DNA from: Ceratopteris richardii
Lineage: Eukaryota > Streptophyta > Polypodiopsida > Polypodiales > Pteridaceae
DNA: 64,000 nt
Direction of reading: 5' to 3'
NCBI GenBank assembly: GCA_020310875.1
Contig: CM035407.1
Coordinates: 88,315,632 to 88,379,631 of the forward strand
Positions 50,504-61,527 of the stretch are shown in pieces; the stretch's first letter is position 1, and the number at the start of each line of letters is the position of its first letter. Both the position numbers and the translations under genes were made by a program. The notes beneath the pieces were generated by a model. The model had not been told where the DNA came from and did no database searches. It was given only the letters and a program-made list of their open reading frames with translations.

Positions 50504-52353
50504 CCTCGTTGCCGATCAATTGGTATCAGTCACTTGATTCGTTTTTAGTGTGTTATCATGTTTATGATCTTGTCTGATATTGCGTCGTCAGGAATACTTG
50601 AGTATTTTTCGTACTTTAAGTTGATCGTTCCACGTTAAATTCTTTTCCTTTAGGATTCTCAATCGTACGAAGATTATGTAGTTATCTTGAACTTTGAGTA
50701 TTTAGGTAGTCTTCAACTTGATAGATGCCTATCGCCGCCCTGGCTCACTCCTATCACTAGTCGTTCTTAGCCTAAGCTAGGAATTGACGAAGGGGAGTTG
50801 AGAATATGCCGACCTTTCGTGCTGATCCTTGTTCTTTAGTGCTCGAGAATTTGATTCTCAAGCTTGCACAAAGCCCTTGCTTTGATGCTCTCAATTGCTT
50901 CTCAATAGACCTGCATAAATTCCAAGATTAGCTCTAGAATTAAATTCAAATGACAGACAATATCACTTTCATGCATGTAACTCACAGACCAAATTATCCC
51001 TTGCCTTTATGAAAAACACTCCCAAGGATCCCTCAGGCTTCCTACCTCGGGGCATGGTTAACTTCAAAAAACCCTATCTAATAATCCTGATCTTAATTTT
51101 CACATAACCAGTGGAAGTTTTGGTTGTACTTCCCACGAGCTTTCCAACAAAACAAGAATCACAGCAATCGGATTTCGTATGAGGAAGTTATGTCAGTTCA
51201 GGCTTCAGGGATTAAAACATGGTTCAAAACAGTTTAAACAAGCAGGCAGAAATTCCTGAATTACTTAGGTGCGGCCTCAACATGCAATGCTAACCCCGGG
51301 TGTTTGTCCCAAAAATTGACCAAATTAGCCCCCTATTCTTTGTCCTAAAAAATTGGCCAAATTTGCCCTTCTACCGTGTTCGCAAGTTCTGTCAGTTGCG
51401 ATTGACAGGTCAATCGCGATTGACATGTCGATCGCGATTGACAGGTCCGTCGTGGCTGTCAGTCGCGATTGATAAGTCAATCGCGATTGACACGTGGCTC
51501 GAAAAGTCAATCAGTAGTGGTCAAAGGGTCGTTGACTCTGTCAGTCGTGATTGATGGGTCGATCGCGATTGACAGGTCGGTCGCGAGGGTCTGTCCGTCG
51601 TGGTCAAACAATCGTTGACTGTGTCGGTCGCGATTGACAGAGCCGTCGTGGGCTGTCAGTCGCGATTGATGAGTCAATCGCGATTGATGAGTCAATCGCG
51701 ATTGATGGCTCGATCGCGATTGACACATGTCACGCGTATGATCCGTCAGTCGTGGTCAATCGGTCGTTGACTCTGTCGGTCGCGATTGACAGAGCCGTCG
51801 TGGGCTGTCAGTCGCGATTGACTGGTCGATCGCGATTGACTGGTCGATCGCGATTGACAGGTCTGTCCGTCGTGGTTTGTCGATCGCGATTGACAGAAAT
51901 CTGAGGAGTTTCAAAAATCTAAGCACATTTTTGGGAAGCTCTAAGCCTGTAGATCATGGTTTTGCACTTTGTTTGGCAAATGGAGCATTTTTTCTATCGG
52001 TCGCGATTGACACAGTTACCACGAATTCCGTACTTGCGCAGAGTGCTGGGGACGATGATGAGGCCTGTACCTGCAAAACAGCTCAAGAAACATGCAAAAC
52101 AGCACACACAATTTCGCTCCCTCGCTCTCTCTCACAAGTGAAATGAGAGAAATGAGGTGGAGAAGGTGATATGATCAAAAAACTGAAATTTTCGCGATGA
52201 TGGAAATGGAGGTGGAAGATGGTGATGATGATGATGGTGATGACGGTAGTAAGGTAAGAAAGAGAAAAATAGGAAAATTAAAGAAATTACCTACAACGCC
52301 AACGTCTCCAATCTACATCTTACCATCACACGCTCGTCCTCAAAGCTCGATTT
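50504..52353 (-). other. 5' leader of gypsy D between PBS and gag
   Basis: About 1.85 kb without a long coding frame. It holds the palindromic TCGCGATTGA minisatellite (51396-51897, plus one outlying unit near 52002) and, closer to the PBS, a GATGGTGATGATGATGATGG-type short repeat (52198-52250). The rest is unremarkable. Confidence 0.7.
51396..51897. repeat. palindromic minisatellite, core TCAATCGCGATTGA, in the gypsy D leader
   Basis: CGCGATTGA occurs about 15 times in 500 bases and once more near 52002. Common units are GTCAATCGCGATTGAC and GTCGATCGCGATTGACAG; TCAATCGCGATTGA is a perfect 14-base palindrome. Less regular units read GTCAGTCGTGATTGA or GTCGTGGTCAA. A higher-order repeat is present: the block starting GTCGGTCGCGATTGACAGAG recurs at 51623 and 51775 (152 bases apart). 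Apparent ORFs here (QSRLTHQSRLT) are by-products. Confidence 0.92.
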
Positions 52354-52368
52354 CCGGCAACGGCGCCA
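52354..52368 (-). promoter_or_regulatory. primer binding site of gypsy D (tRNA-Asp type)
   Basis: The minus strand reads TGGCGCCGTTGCCGG, complementary to the 3' end of plant tRNA-Asp (ends CCGGCAACGGCG plus CCA). It starts 8 bases after the LTR end. This primer is usual for Athila-like gypsy elements. Confidence 0.9.
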
Positions 52369-52376
52369 ACATTTGG

Positions 52377-53069
52377 TGTAGCTCAGTGATGAGTAGCACC
52401 TCCTTTAATGTCAATCCGGAAGACGTGAGGATGGTATGAAGACCTCGAGCAAGTGGAGGCACAAATGCGTGAGTGAGAAGCACACAAACATGCACACACA
52501 TACACACACACGCGCACACACGGTAAGACAAAGAGTGAGAAGCAATGGAGTTCTTTGATTACTTTCAAAAAGCTCTTACAAGTTCATATCAATTACAATC
52601 TAAGCTGAAAAATGAGCTCTCTAGCTCCTTTTATAGTTTTTGACTAGCTTTGGCCCTGTCCAGACCTAGTGTCCGGCCTAGTTAAAAATTAGGTTCCAGG
52701 GCTTATTTGAGGGCTCAAACGAGATCTAAAAAATACGAAAATTGGCAGGTAGATACTTCTAAAGCTCCTCAAGCTCAAGGACTCCTTGGCTTGCACAAAA
52801 TGGAGCTACAAAAATATGAAATGGTATTTACAATGGTGTTTAGTGATTAAAATCACTATTTGTGTAGGGATTTTCTCTGTTGATTTGTCATACACCTCTT
52901 TGAGCTCCCTACTTGCTCTTTCTTCTTGTGTGCTCAACTCCTTGATGTCTGAAAAATTTAGATGGCCTACTTGCCAGATCTTCTTTGACTGCCATGTCTG
53001 CTTGTGCTGTCCCTTCGCTCTGACTCTCTTCGTCTTGTGGCTCCTTCGGTTCCCTGACTGCTGCCAACA
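52377..53069 (-). repeat. 5' LTR of gypsy D (693 bp)
   Basis: It starts TGTTGGCAGCAG at 53069 and ends GAGCTACA at 52377. It is almost identical to the 3' LTR; differences include CCGG/CGGGG near the end, two bases in the (CA)n tract and four single substitutions. The TATA box is at 52628-52637. Confidence 0.95.
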
Positions 53070-54530
53070 CATACACATCATATGTTGATGCTTATATCAT
53101 CAAGCTTCCCAAGGAATACTTCCGTGTTGCATGCTATTCTAAGAGCACAACGTGTTGGTGGACAAAGCTCATGTGGATGCCTTTGATAGGCACCTACCCA
53201 AATCAAGGAGTTTGTAGAACATGCAAAGAAATGGCACTTATTGGACACATTTGGAATGCATGGTGCATGATTATATAAATGTTTGTGCCACTTGCTAAGT
53301 TATTCCTACCATCCAACCCACTATTCAGTTCTATGTATCTACATTCCCATCTTAGAGCAAGCACATAGTGAAATTTACTAATATGATCTCAATCAAATAG
53401 AGATCCTTAGAAGAGCAGAGTAACAAATAAGATTTTAGTGGAAACTTGGTTTAAAGTGAGGCAAGGATAGTTTCCTAAGCCTCTAGGTTGACGAAGCTGA
53501 TTATTTTCCATTACTAGAAGCGGCACACTCAAGTGTTGTAGGAAAACACTCTTTAACATATTGGACCTACCTATGCATGTACAAACATTCATGCAGGGGT
53601 TTGATGCATGCCAAAGAGTCAAATATTTGCACAATCAAGATCAGATACCTCTTAGTCCAATGATGATGGGATGTGCATTTACCAAGTGGGGAGTAGAATT
53701 CATTTGTCCTTTAATCCCACCTACCAAAGGATCTCATGTCAAGCACATAATAGTGACTAGAAATTTTCTCAAGAAATGGATAAAGGCATGCACTACTACA
53801 GAAAATGGATGCTTAAGTGATTGCCAAATTTTTATTTGAACAAGTCTTTACAAAATTTGGCTCCCCATTGAGGTAATAAGTGATAGATGCACTCATTTTC
53901 GTGAACAGTCATAGATGCATTACTCTTTGAGTTTTTTCATGTCCACAAGAAGTTAGCTCCATATCACGTGCATGTTCATGGTCAAGTTAAGAGCTAGAAC
54001 AAAGTGGTATTCGCTTTTTGGACCAAATCCATTAATAATGGATGCTCTAATTTGGAATTGCACCATGCTTAATGGACTTATCAAGTATCCTACAATAGCA
54101 CACTTGGGGTTAGTCCATTAAAATTAGTATATAGACAACTATTTTTCCTACTAACTTCTTTGTTGGTACTCTCAAGTTAGCACAATACTATGAGTGGAAT
54201 GTTCATGAACTATTTCCATTGGTGGGGAAGCTTAGTCCATTATAAGAAACATGCCTAGTGGCTAAAAAACACACCTATGCTCACAAAAAGTACCAAAAGG
54301 CTTATTTCGCCCACAGAAAGGGTACAAAACTACAAAAAGGTGATCTTGTGCTTGTCTCTACACTTAGAAAACATGCAAAAATGTTGCAAAATAGAGAGCA
54401 TGGACCCTATGTGATACATTGCATATCAGTTAGTCATGCCATTCAATAGCTACACTCGAGGGTAAAGTTTATCCCAATTATATTAGTAGTTGTAGGGTTA
54501 AAATTTACCAAGAGTAATTCACTATAGAGA
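53070..54530 (+). mobile_element. right part of old gypsy element F (integrase region), split by element D
   Basis: It starts with the CATAC target-site duplication and continues the element left at 36400. Decayed copies of both zinc modules can be read: first AHVDAFDRH (53167-53193) with VCATC (53281-53295), then AHSSVVGKHSL (near 53526-53558) with FDACQR near 53600. The integrase core follows in the open stretch 53561-53839 (MMMGCAFTKWGVEFICPLIP, KGSHVKHIIVTRNFLKKW). The integrase C-terminus is at 54258-54449 (YFAHRKGTKLQKGDLVLVST). Several stops and frameshifts. No LTR of F was found. Confidence 0.82.
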
Positions 54531-56460
54531 TGCTCTAATAATTACAAGTTGCTAAGATAGAGAGGAACAAGAATGCCACATTAGGTAAAATGCTCAAGGA
54601 AATGCCCTAGAGTGTATCCATAAGCACCACTTACTCTTGAGAAAAGTGGGTCAAAACATGCACTCTTATGCACGTGGAGAGATTCTCATGGAGTCATTTA
54701 TTGAACCACAAACCATAACTATGGCTATGCTTGCAAGTTCACTACAAAAAAAACAATCAAAGTTAGAAAACCTCGTATAACTACCAAACTAGAGCTTTCT
54801 TTGTGTCACATGGTCAAATTTCTCACAGGTATGTTTGCCTTTTGCTCACAAAATTAGGACCAAGAATGAGCCAATCAAAGAATACATGATAGGCTTGGGA
54901 AGAACTCACACCATATTTGGTGGAGAAGTCACACTTCACATGCATTTGGGTAAGTCCAAATATTTATAATTACTTCTCCATGTTGTTACCATAGGTTCAT
55001 AATTTCTTCTTTCTTCATAAATTATGGTTCCTTGACAAGGGCGTCTTAGACATAGGCCTAGTTCTCTAAATCTTGATTTTCTATGCATAACCTACACCAT
55101 TGGTTATGTTCTTCTCTTTTGTGTTGATTTCCTAGATCGTTCCAAGATTCTATATATTCTTTTTGTGGCTGTGGAGTTCCTTGCAATTTGTTCCCTTTAA
55201 GTGCAAGTTTCTTTTGCTCTTGTGGTAGATCTTGAGTAAAACAATTTTCTTACACTTCACATGAGTCTTTTGGCTTCCAAATCTTCACTTCTAGTTGAAT
55301 ACTTGGGTGGATTTCTGGTTCCTTTAAATAGAGTATGAATTTATGCATCAATTAGTGCTCACTCTTTGGGGTAGTCTTCCTATAGCCTTACATGGATGGT
55401 GTGCATTAAAGTGGGCAATCCGTGAAGCACTTTGTTCTTCATTCACTTGTGATTTGGACTAAATATTTGATCAATCACCCATCCCATTATCATATCCACA
55501 TGCTCTCAGTGGGAAAAACATATTACATGGCATGGAATATCTTCTTGTGAGGGATGATATAAGGATTTTGATGTAGAAAAGAGAAGTAATGATGAAAACC
55601 TTGTTATGCCTCTTCAAAGTGTGCACTCTTTTGATCAACAATGTCTTTGCAACTTTTCTCTTGTCTTGGGTAGGTACTACTATGTCTCTTATTGGAACAC
55701 CAAGATTAAGGGGAGTGCCTTTATTATTAGGTTGAGGCTCAATTAAATGGCTCAAGGCGTTGATTTCAGATTAAATTTAGTGATATGAAGAAAAAACAGG
55801 CTAGATTTGGGACTCATATGTGAGAAATACCTAAAACACCTCTTAAAATCAATCTTGGCTTTTTGAAGCATGCGATAATGCCCACATTCAAGTGTATCCC
55901 ATACTCATGCAACTTCTTTTATACACTTTGTTTTGTTGAATTCTTGGGCAATGAAATGTAGCGTGTGCTTTTGTATGTCAAGATTCACAAAAGCTATGTA
56001 GAAGTACAATCCATCTCCACTGGATGACCTGTATCCTTTTGCCAATGCATGGTTGTAGGTAGTATTTCTCTGGGCTATGTATCAATATTGCATAAAGTAC
56101 TTTCTCTTTTTCTTTGGACGTATAAACATCTTCCATTTTGGATACGTCTTAATACTCCTAGCAAATAATAAAGGTATTAAAGATAAAGAAGAAAGTTCCT
56201 ATAGTGGATTGTTCTCCCCAAAAATTAGGTGCTCAAAGCAAATGATAAAAAATGCCTTCTTCATACAATGGTGTGGATGTGTAGTGCATGATGCGCTCAT
56301 ACACCTTTAATTTGAAAAATCTACAAAGTGTAGACAACTACCTATTTGCAATTGGAGGAAGTAAATCAGATGGGATGGATAGTTGTCTCTCCAAGTTTCT
56401 TCTACTCAACTATCAACTTCTTTAATCTCCAAAGGTGATACCCTAAATTGTGTGAAAAAT
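54531..56460. other. unassigned region right of gypsy F
   Basis: AT-rich, stops in all frames, no recognised domain or terminal repeat. It could hold the decayed 3' end of element F, but no LTR match to D or J was seen by eye. Confidence 0.45.
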
Positions 56461-56839
56461 GATCACCATGATAAATGCAACCATGATAAAAATGTTTGAT
56501 CATGGCAATAAAAACTTTTGATCATGAGGATAAGAATATCTGATCACGTTGATAAAAGTTTTTTATCTCAACAAAAACAAAGATCACCAGAATAAAAAAA
56601 AAATTAGATAATGATGATAAAAACTTTTAATAATAGTAATAAAAAAAGACTTTTGATCATGGTGAAAAAATTTTCAATCACAATAATAAAAGGACTTGAT
56701 AATCCTCATAAAAATTGTTGATCCCGATGATAAAAACCTTTGATTACGATGACAAAATTCTTTGACCACAATGATTAAAAAATTTGATCAGGATAATAAA
56801 AATCTTTGATCAAGGTAAAAATAACTTTTTATCATGGCT
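56461..56839. repeat. AT-rich minisatellite, about 22-bp unit
   Basis: About 17 diverged units follow the pattern GATCATGATGATAAAAACTTT, for example at 56498, 56520, 56542, 56610 and 56719. Units vary from 16 to 26 bases and many are mutated, so the array is old. Its right end touches the outer end of the copia H LTR at 56840. Confidence 0.88.
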
Positions 56840-57384
56840 TGATGGAATGTAATCCCTCATATTTGCACATTAGAAGTGAAATGAACCCAATATGTAGGTC
56901 CCTTTAAGATCATATATAAGCTATATAATGCACCTTAAATCTCTTGAATTGGATATGTACATAAAGAGTTACAACTATTGGAAGGAGACTACGTATATAC
57001 CTACAAGAGACTAGAGGGGGTGTGGGCTTGATAGCTTCTCCTTGCTCCTCCTATGTGCATATAACGCCATCTTCTGAATTTTTCATAGCTTGGACTGCTA
57101 CGTTTAAGATCCTTGAGCCTTGGAGACTCTCTCCTTGAGCCTCCATGAGCATATGTCTCTTAATCTTCAATGACCTACAAGACATCCATGCATTTGATGA
57201 ATCTTCACCTTCTTTTATAGCTTTTGGATGCCTCTCCCGACTTTTCCGCCACCTTAGGACTGCCTTGCCCAACCTTGCCCAACCTTGAGACCGCCCTAAG
57301 TGATTTGAGTTGTGACTTTTGTTCGCATTAAGTTCTTTTGACCCCTTTGTCCACCTAAAGCTTGCATAGTTCACACTTCCAACA
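56840..57384 (-). repeat. 3' LTR of copia H (545 bp)
   Basis: It starts TGTTGGAAGTG after the PPT and ends CATTCCATCA; TGTTGGAA and TTCCATCA are inverted termini with one mismatch. A TATA box CTATAAAAGA lies at 57211-57220. The outer end is adjacent to the AT-rich minisatellite. Confidence 0.75.
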
Positions 57385-57398
57385 CTCCCCCTCAAGCT
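57385..57398 (-). promoter_or_regulatory. polypurine tract of copia H
   Basis: The minus strand reads AGCTTGAGGGGGAG just before the LTR start TGTTGGAAG. Confidence 0.9.
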
Positions 57399-57960
57399 TA
57401 AGGTGGTAGTGTCCATATCAAGAAGCTCATAGCCTTTGAAAACTTTGTTAACTTGGTCACATCCAAGCTTTTGGTGAAGATATCTGCAAATTGTTCCTTT
57501 GTACCTAAAAAGTGAACATTAATGTCCCCACTCGCAACCTTTTCCCTAACATAATGGTAATGCACCTCAATGTACTTGCTCCTTGCATGATACATAGGAC
57601 TGTTGGCAAGATGTAGGCTTGACATGTTATCTCCATACATTGGAATTGGTCCAAGTTGTATACCAAAATCTTTGAAGAGCTTCTTAAGCCACATTGCTTC
57701 ACATGTAGTGAGGGCTAAAGCTCTATATTCAACCTCTGTTGAACTCAATGCAACTGTGGGCTGCTTTTTGCTCATCCATGAAATTGCCTTTGTAACTAGC
57801 ATGAAAACATAACTAGAAGTTGAACTTCTATCATCAACACTCCGTGTCCAATCTGCATCACTCCATGCTCTTACTTAAAGTTCTTCATCATACCTGTATA
57901 GAAACCCATAATTAATTGTAATTTTCACATACCTTTACACTCTCTTTGCATGATTGAGAT
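57398..57960 (-). pseudogene. copia H RNase H and pol C-terminus
   Basis: The 134-residue stretch 57398-57802 has SWMSKKQPTVALSSTEVEYR, LHLANSPMYHARSKYIEVHY and TKEQFADIFTKSLD, the usual copia RNase H end. Upstream in the neighbouring sequence (57803-57960) a SDADWTRSVDDR-like stretch supplies the RNase H Asp. One frame break lies near 57803 and stops near 57875. Pol ends just before the PPT. Confidence 0.85.
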
Positions 57961-58080
57961 GTGTATCTATGGCTGCATGCATGAATTGAGATAGAAATCT
58001 AAGTATGTAGCACAAGTCAAGCCTTGTAAGTGTAGAATAGATCAATGATCCCATAATGCTCCTCTATAGTGTAAGGTCTT

Positions 58081-58980
58081 CTAGCTTCTTACCATCTCTC
58101 TTTTGCTTAACTTGACATTTGAATCCATAGGTTGAGCTATTGGTTTGGAATCTGTCATGCCAAACCTAATCAACAGATCTAGAAGATACTTCTTTTGAGA
58201 GAGATAGATACCTTCTTTCCCATAGATCACCTCTATTGCAAAAAAGTACTTTAGCACACATAGGTATGAGATTTTGAAGTCTCGTCCAATCTTCTCTTTG
58301 ATGGTCCTTATCTCGGCATCATCATAACCTATCACAAGAAGATCATCTACAAATATGCATATCAAACATATCTTGTTATTTATCTTCTTCACATACAAGG
58401 ATGGATCTGCATCACTTGGAGAGAAATCACGTCTCTTCAAGAAATCCACTAGACTCTGATTCCAAGTCCTTGGGGCTTGCTTTAGGTCAAACAAGGCCTT
58501 CTACAACCTACAAACATAGGTAGGCTACTGTGGATCTACATACCCTTGAGGTTGTCCCATGAACACCTCTTCTTGTAACTCACCATTCAAGAAAGCATTG
58601 TTTATGTCCATCTGGTAGATAGGCCACCTCCTTGCTGCACATAGGGCTATGAGAGCTCTAATGGTAGCCTTGTTTTACAGAGGGCTAAAAGTCTCCTCAT
58701 AATCTACCCCTCATGTTTGTGTGAAGCCTTTGGTTACTAGTCTGGCCTTGTACCTTGCCAAGTTGTCATCTGCATTCCTCTTGGTCTTGCCACCTCTTTT
58801 GGACTATCTTCATGCATTCCTTCTTGGTTAGTGGTTCCCAAGTGTTGTTCTCCTTAAGAGATTTGAACTCTTCATACATAGCCTTCCTCCACTCTTGTTT
58901 GGTCTTTGCCTCCTCATAAGAATCTGTCTCTTGATCTGCAATGACATTCATCATGTATGCATAGTGCTTTGCCATGAAGG
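58081..58980 (-). pseudogene. copia H reverse transcriptase
   Basis: The stretch 58494-58081 carries MFDLKQAPRTWNQSLVDFL, the catalytic FVDDLLVIG (residues about 49-57) and LSQKKYLLDLLIRFGMTDSK. The N-terminal part is in decayed frames from about 58980 (EEAKTKQEWRKAMYEEFKSL, NNTWEPLTKKEC) to 58500. Stops near 58500 and 58675 and a frameshift near 58800 break it. The VDD box is intact. Confidence 0.82.
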
Positions 58981-59070
58981 AACCATATGTATAACTTTGT
59001 GGTGGTGCCTTCTTCCTTCTAAACCTCTTCTCTTCACCTTTGGAATATAACTTCTTGAGTCTATTGAGAT

Positions 59071-60172
59071 TTACATTAGGATTAATGACCTCCTCAAGCT
59101 CTTCTTCTTCTTACTCCTCTTGAGCTTCCCTAGTGTCATAGTCTGTCTTATGCAGCCTTCTATACTTTGAAGTAGGGAATGATCTTTCATAATCATAAGT
59201 ATAAGAGTGATAATATGATTGTACCTTATATGTAGAAGCCTCTTGTCCACTAATTTTGATTGAGTCTTGAGGTTGAATCTGCACATCAAAGTTTGCATAC
59301 TCCTCTTGATCCTCTTCATCCAACTTTGCCTTGCCCTTGTCTCCATAGCATGACCTTGACTCATCAAACACAACATCTCTTGACACATATAGCTTCATTG
59401 AGAGAGGGTTGTAGCACTTGTAGCCCTTTTTCTCATTTGAGTAGCCAATGAACACACATTTATCACTCTTGGGCTCTAACTTTGTTCTCACTTCATTAGG
59501 AACATGAACAAAGCATACACATCCAAATACCTTGAGGTGCTCCATGGTTGGTTTCTTCCCATAATAGACTTCATGTGGAGTCCAGATGTGCACACCACTT
59601 TTTGGAAACCTTTTTATCAAGTAACAAGCTGTATTCATAACCTCAAACCAATAACATAATGGTAACATACCTTCATTTATGAGACATATATGTATCACAA
59701 CCAAATACTTGTTCTTCCTCTCTGCAACACCATTTTGTTGAGGGGTTTACCTGCATGTAAAGTGCCTCTTTATGCCATTTTCTTGTAAGTAATTTGTGAA
59801 TTCCTTGGAGAATTAATCTTCCCCTCCATCTAACCTGAGTGTCTTGATGTGTGCATCACATTCTTTTCCAAGAAGGGACTTGAAATTTTGAAAGCATGAA
59901 AACACTTCTGATTCTTCTTTGATAACATATAGCCATACCTTTCTTGAGTCGTCATCAACAAAAGTGACAAAGTGCCTAGCTCCTCCCAATGAAAGCTCTA
60001 TGCTAGGGCCCCATACATCTAAGTGTATAAGTGCCAAGAGCTTAGAGGATCTGTACTCACTCTTTGGAAATGGATTCCTTGCTTGCTTACCTAGCTGACA
60101 AGCATCACAAAACTCATGTAGATCTTGATCCTCAAGATTTGGTAGTCCCTGCACTAAATTTACTTTGCACAT
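59071..60172 (-). pseudogene. copia H integrase
   Basis: GAG-pre-integrase with CDACQLGKQARNPF (from 60172), then IHLDVWGPSI and FVDDDSRKVWLYVI, then LRLDGGED at 59813. The frame resumes at 59704 with LCYWFEVMNTACYLIKRFPK and PHEVYYGKKPTMEHLKVFGC. It ends with SRDVVFDESRSC and the linker toward the RT. A stop at about 59813 and a frame break near 59750 remove the segment with the catalytic Glu (TPQQNG can still be read near 59735). Confidence 0.82.
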
Positions 60173-60312
60173 GCTTTTTAACTTGAGAATATTGATATAT
60201 CTTATCCTCTTGTGCCAAACATCTCTATAATCCTTTTGTTACCAATCATCACATAACGTACCTTGTTGTGTGTAGAAGCAACTTCTAGTGTGAACAATCT
60301 GCCTTCTTTCAT

Positions 60313-60850
60313 TCACTTGGCAATGACCTTGCCTCCTTGCTTCACCATGCACCCTTTTGCATCAAATATAACCTGCATACCTCTCTCTACCATTTGTCCT
60401 ACAAAGATAATGTTCTTGGAAATAGATGGAACATGGAGCACATCTTTAAGGGTCTTGATAGATTTACCTTCACCTAGCTTCACATCTCCCACATGTGTAA
60501 TGGGATGCTCAATGTTGTCTATTGTCTCCACACAACCTTTTGAGCTTGGGATTTGCATGTAACAAAGATTCCTCCATACATGACATGTGATTAGAGCATC
60601 CATAGTCTATGTACCACTTTGTGTCCTTGGGATCACTAGTGTAGTCATGTCCCATGGCTAGGAGGATATCCTTCTCATCATCCTTCTTGGAGTTGTTAGC
60701 ATAATTCCCTTGCTCCTTCTTCTTGCCTTTGTCATCCTTGAACCAGAAATTTGAAGAAATATGATTCTGTTTACCACATATAAAACAAGTTTTACCTTGA
60801 TGAGGGTTGTTCTTCCCTTTGATATTCTTGTCCTTCCTTGAAGAGATGCC
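60313..60850 (-). pseudogene. copia H zinc knuckle and protease remnant
   Basis: The protease C-terminal half is clear in 60603-60313 (DVKLGEGKSIKTLKDVLHVP, SISKNIIFVGQMVERGMQV). Upstream the active site reads YIDYGCSNHMS, so the catalytic Asp-Ser-Gly has become Asp-Tyr-Gly. The knuckle upstream (CFICGKQNHISSNF) lacks its last Cys. These are loss-of-function changes. Confidence 0.8.
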
Positions 60851-60858
60851 TTGCTATC

Positions 60859-61240
60859 TCATTTTGAATCTGAATCTTCTTCCTTGGAGTGCTTCCACTT
60901 GCTTTTTCCTCCTTTCTCCTTCTCACGACTCTTTCCTTTGCCTTTGCTAGCATATAGGACCTTTGAGTGATCATCCTTCTTGGATGTGTCTCCTATGGCA
61001 ACCTCTTCTGTGACTAGGTGTGGAATTAACTCCTCAAGAGTTGGTAGAGGATCTCTATTCAAAATGGTAGTAATGAGGGGTTTCCACTTGTCTTCCCCTC
61101 TTAGCCCACTAAGAGTAATCTGCACAAGGTCTTCCTTATCTGCTTTGCAGCCAATGGATGCCAATCGCTCCCTCAACTCCTTCAGCTTCAATGTGAGTGT
61201 GTGCTCCTCCTTGATTGTGAGAGTGCGTGTGTGTGTGTGT
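60859..61240 (-). pseudogene. copia H gag C-terminal half
   Basis: It contains LKLKELRERLASIGCKADKE, LVQITLSGLRGEDKWKPLIT and PLPTLEELIPHLVTEEVAIG, typical copia gag (UBN2-like), then a Lys-rich stretch before the zinc knuckle. The preceding residues (HTHTRTL) come from a GT microsatellite (61219-61241). The upstream sequence is not gag, so the gene is 5'-truncated there. Confidence 0.82.
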
Positions 61241-61527
61241 GAGCTCTCCTCCTTATCTCCTTCCTTGTGCACTAAGTGTGCACTACATGGGTGTATTAAA
61301 AAGTAAGTGTGCACTACATGGCCTTGTAATGTGACCCTATGCATGAATACTCTAGAATGTAGGCAATCCATCGTTACAAAAAGGATACTTTGTTCAATAA
61401 TAAATATCACACCTTTATACAGAACTCCTTGCATCCATGTGCAAAGTTCTCCACCATAATCTAGTAAAATGTATTTGATTGGTTGTATTCCAAAAGGAGA
61501 AATGTCCTAATGAAGCACTTGAGTGTG

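Larger units (their letters stand above)
36401..53069 (-). mobile_element. complete Ty3/gypsy LTR retrotransposon D (16.7 kb), nested in element F
   Basis: Minus-strand order is 5' LTR (53069-52377), PBS for tRNA-Asp, a 1.85-kb leader with a minisatellite, gag, pol (protease, RT, RNase H, duplicated integrase zinc module, integrase, second protease), a third long ORF, a G-rich PPT, and 3' LTR (37092-36401). The target-site duplication CATAC is perfect. The LTRs differ at about eight positions by eye, so insertion is recent. RT and RNase H character (LVRWFLLLMEYDFEV, tRNA-Asp PBS) points to the non-chromovirus branch of plant gypsy elements, Athila/Tat-like. Gag-pol carries two amber codons and ORF3 has a frame break, so this copy is probably not autonomous as it stands. 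Confidence 0.95.
56840..61270 (-). mobile_element. Ty1/copia LTR retrotransposon H, 5'-truncated
   Basis: Minus-strand order is truncated gag (from about 61240), CCHC-like knuckle, protease, integrase, RT, RNase H, PPT (57398-57385) and a 545-bp 3' LTR (57384-56840). The gag N-terminus, PBS and 5' LTR are absent; the sequence breaks at a GTGT-type microsatellite near 61220-61241. Multiple stops make it defective. Confidence 0.88.

Noticed and set aside
51396..51897. Minisatellite read as ORFs with QSRLT or SIAID repeats
   Set aside because: Open frames in several phases and both strands follow from the repeat unit length; no start context or domain.
52354..52371. Possible tRNA-Asp gene fragment (CCGGCAACGGCGCCA)
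   Set aside because: Only the 3' end of the tRNA is matched, with CCA included, directly beside an LTR: it is a primer binding site.
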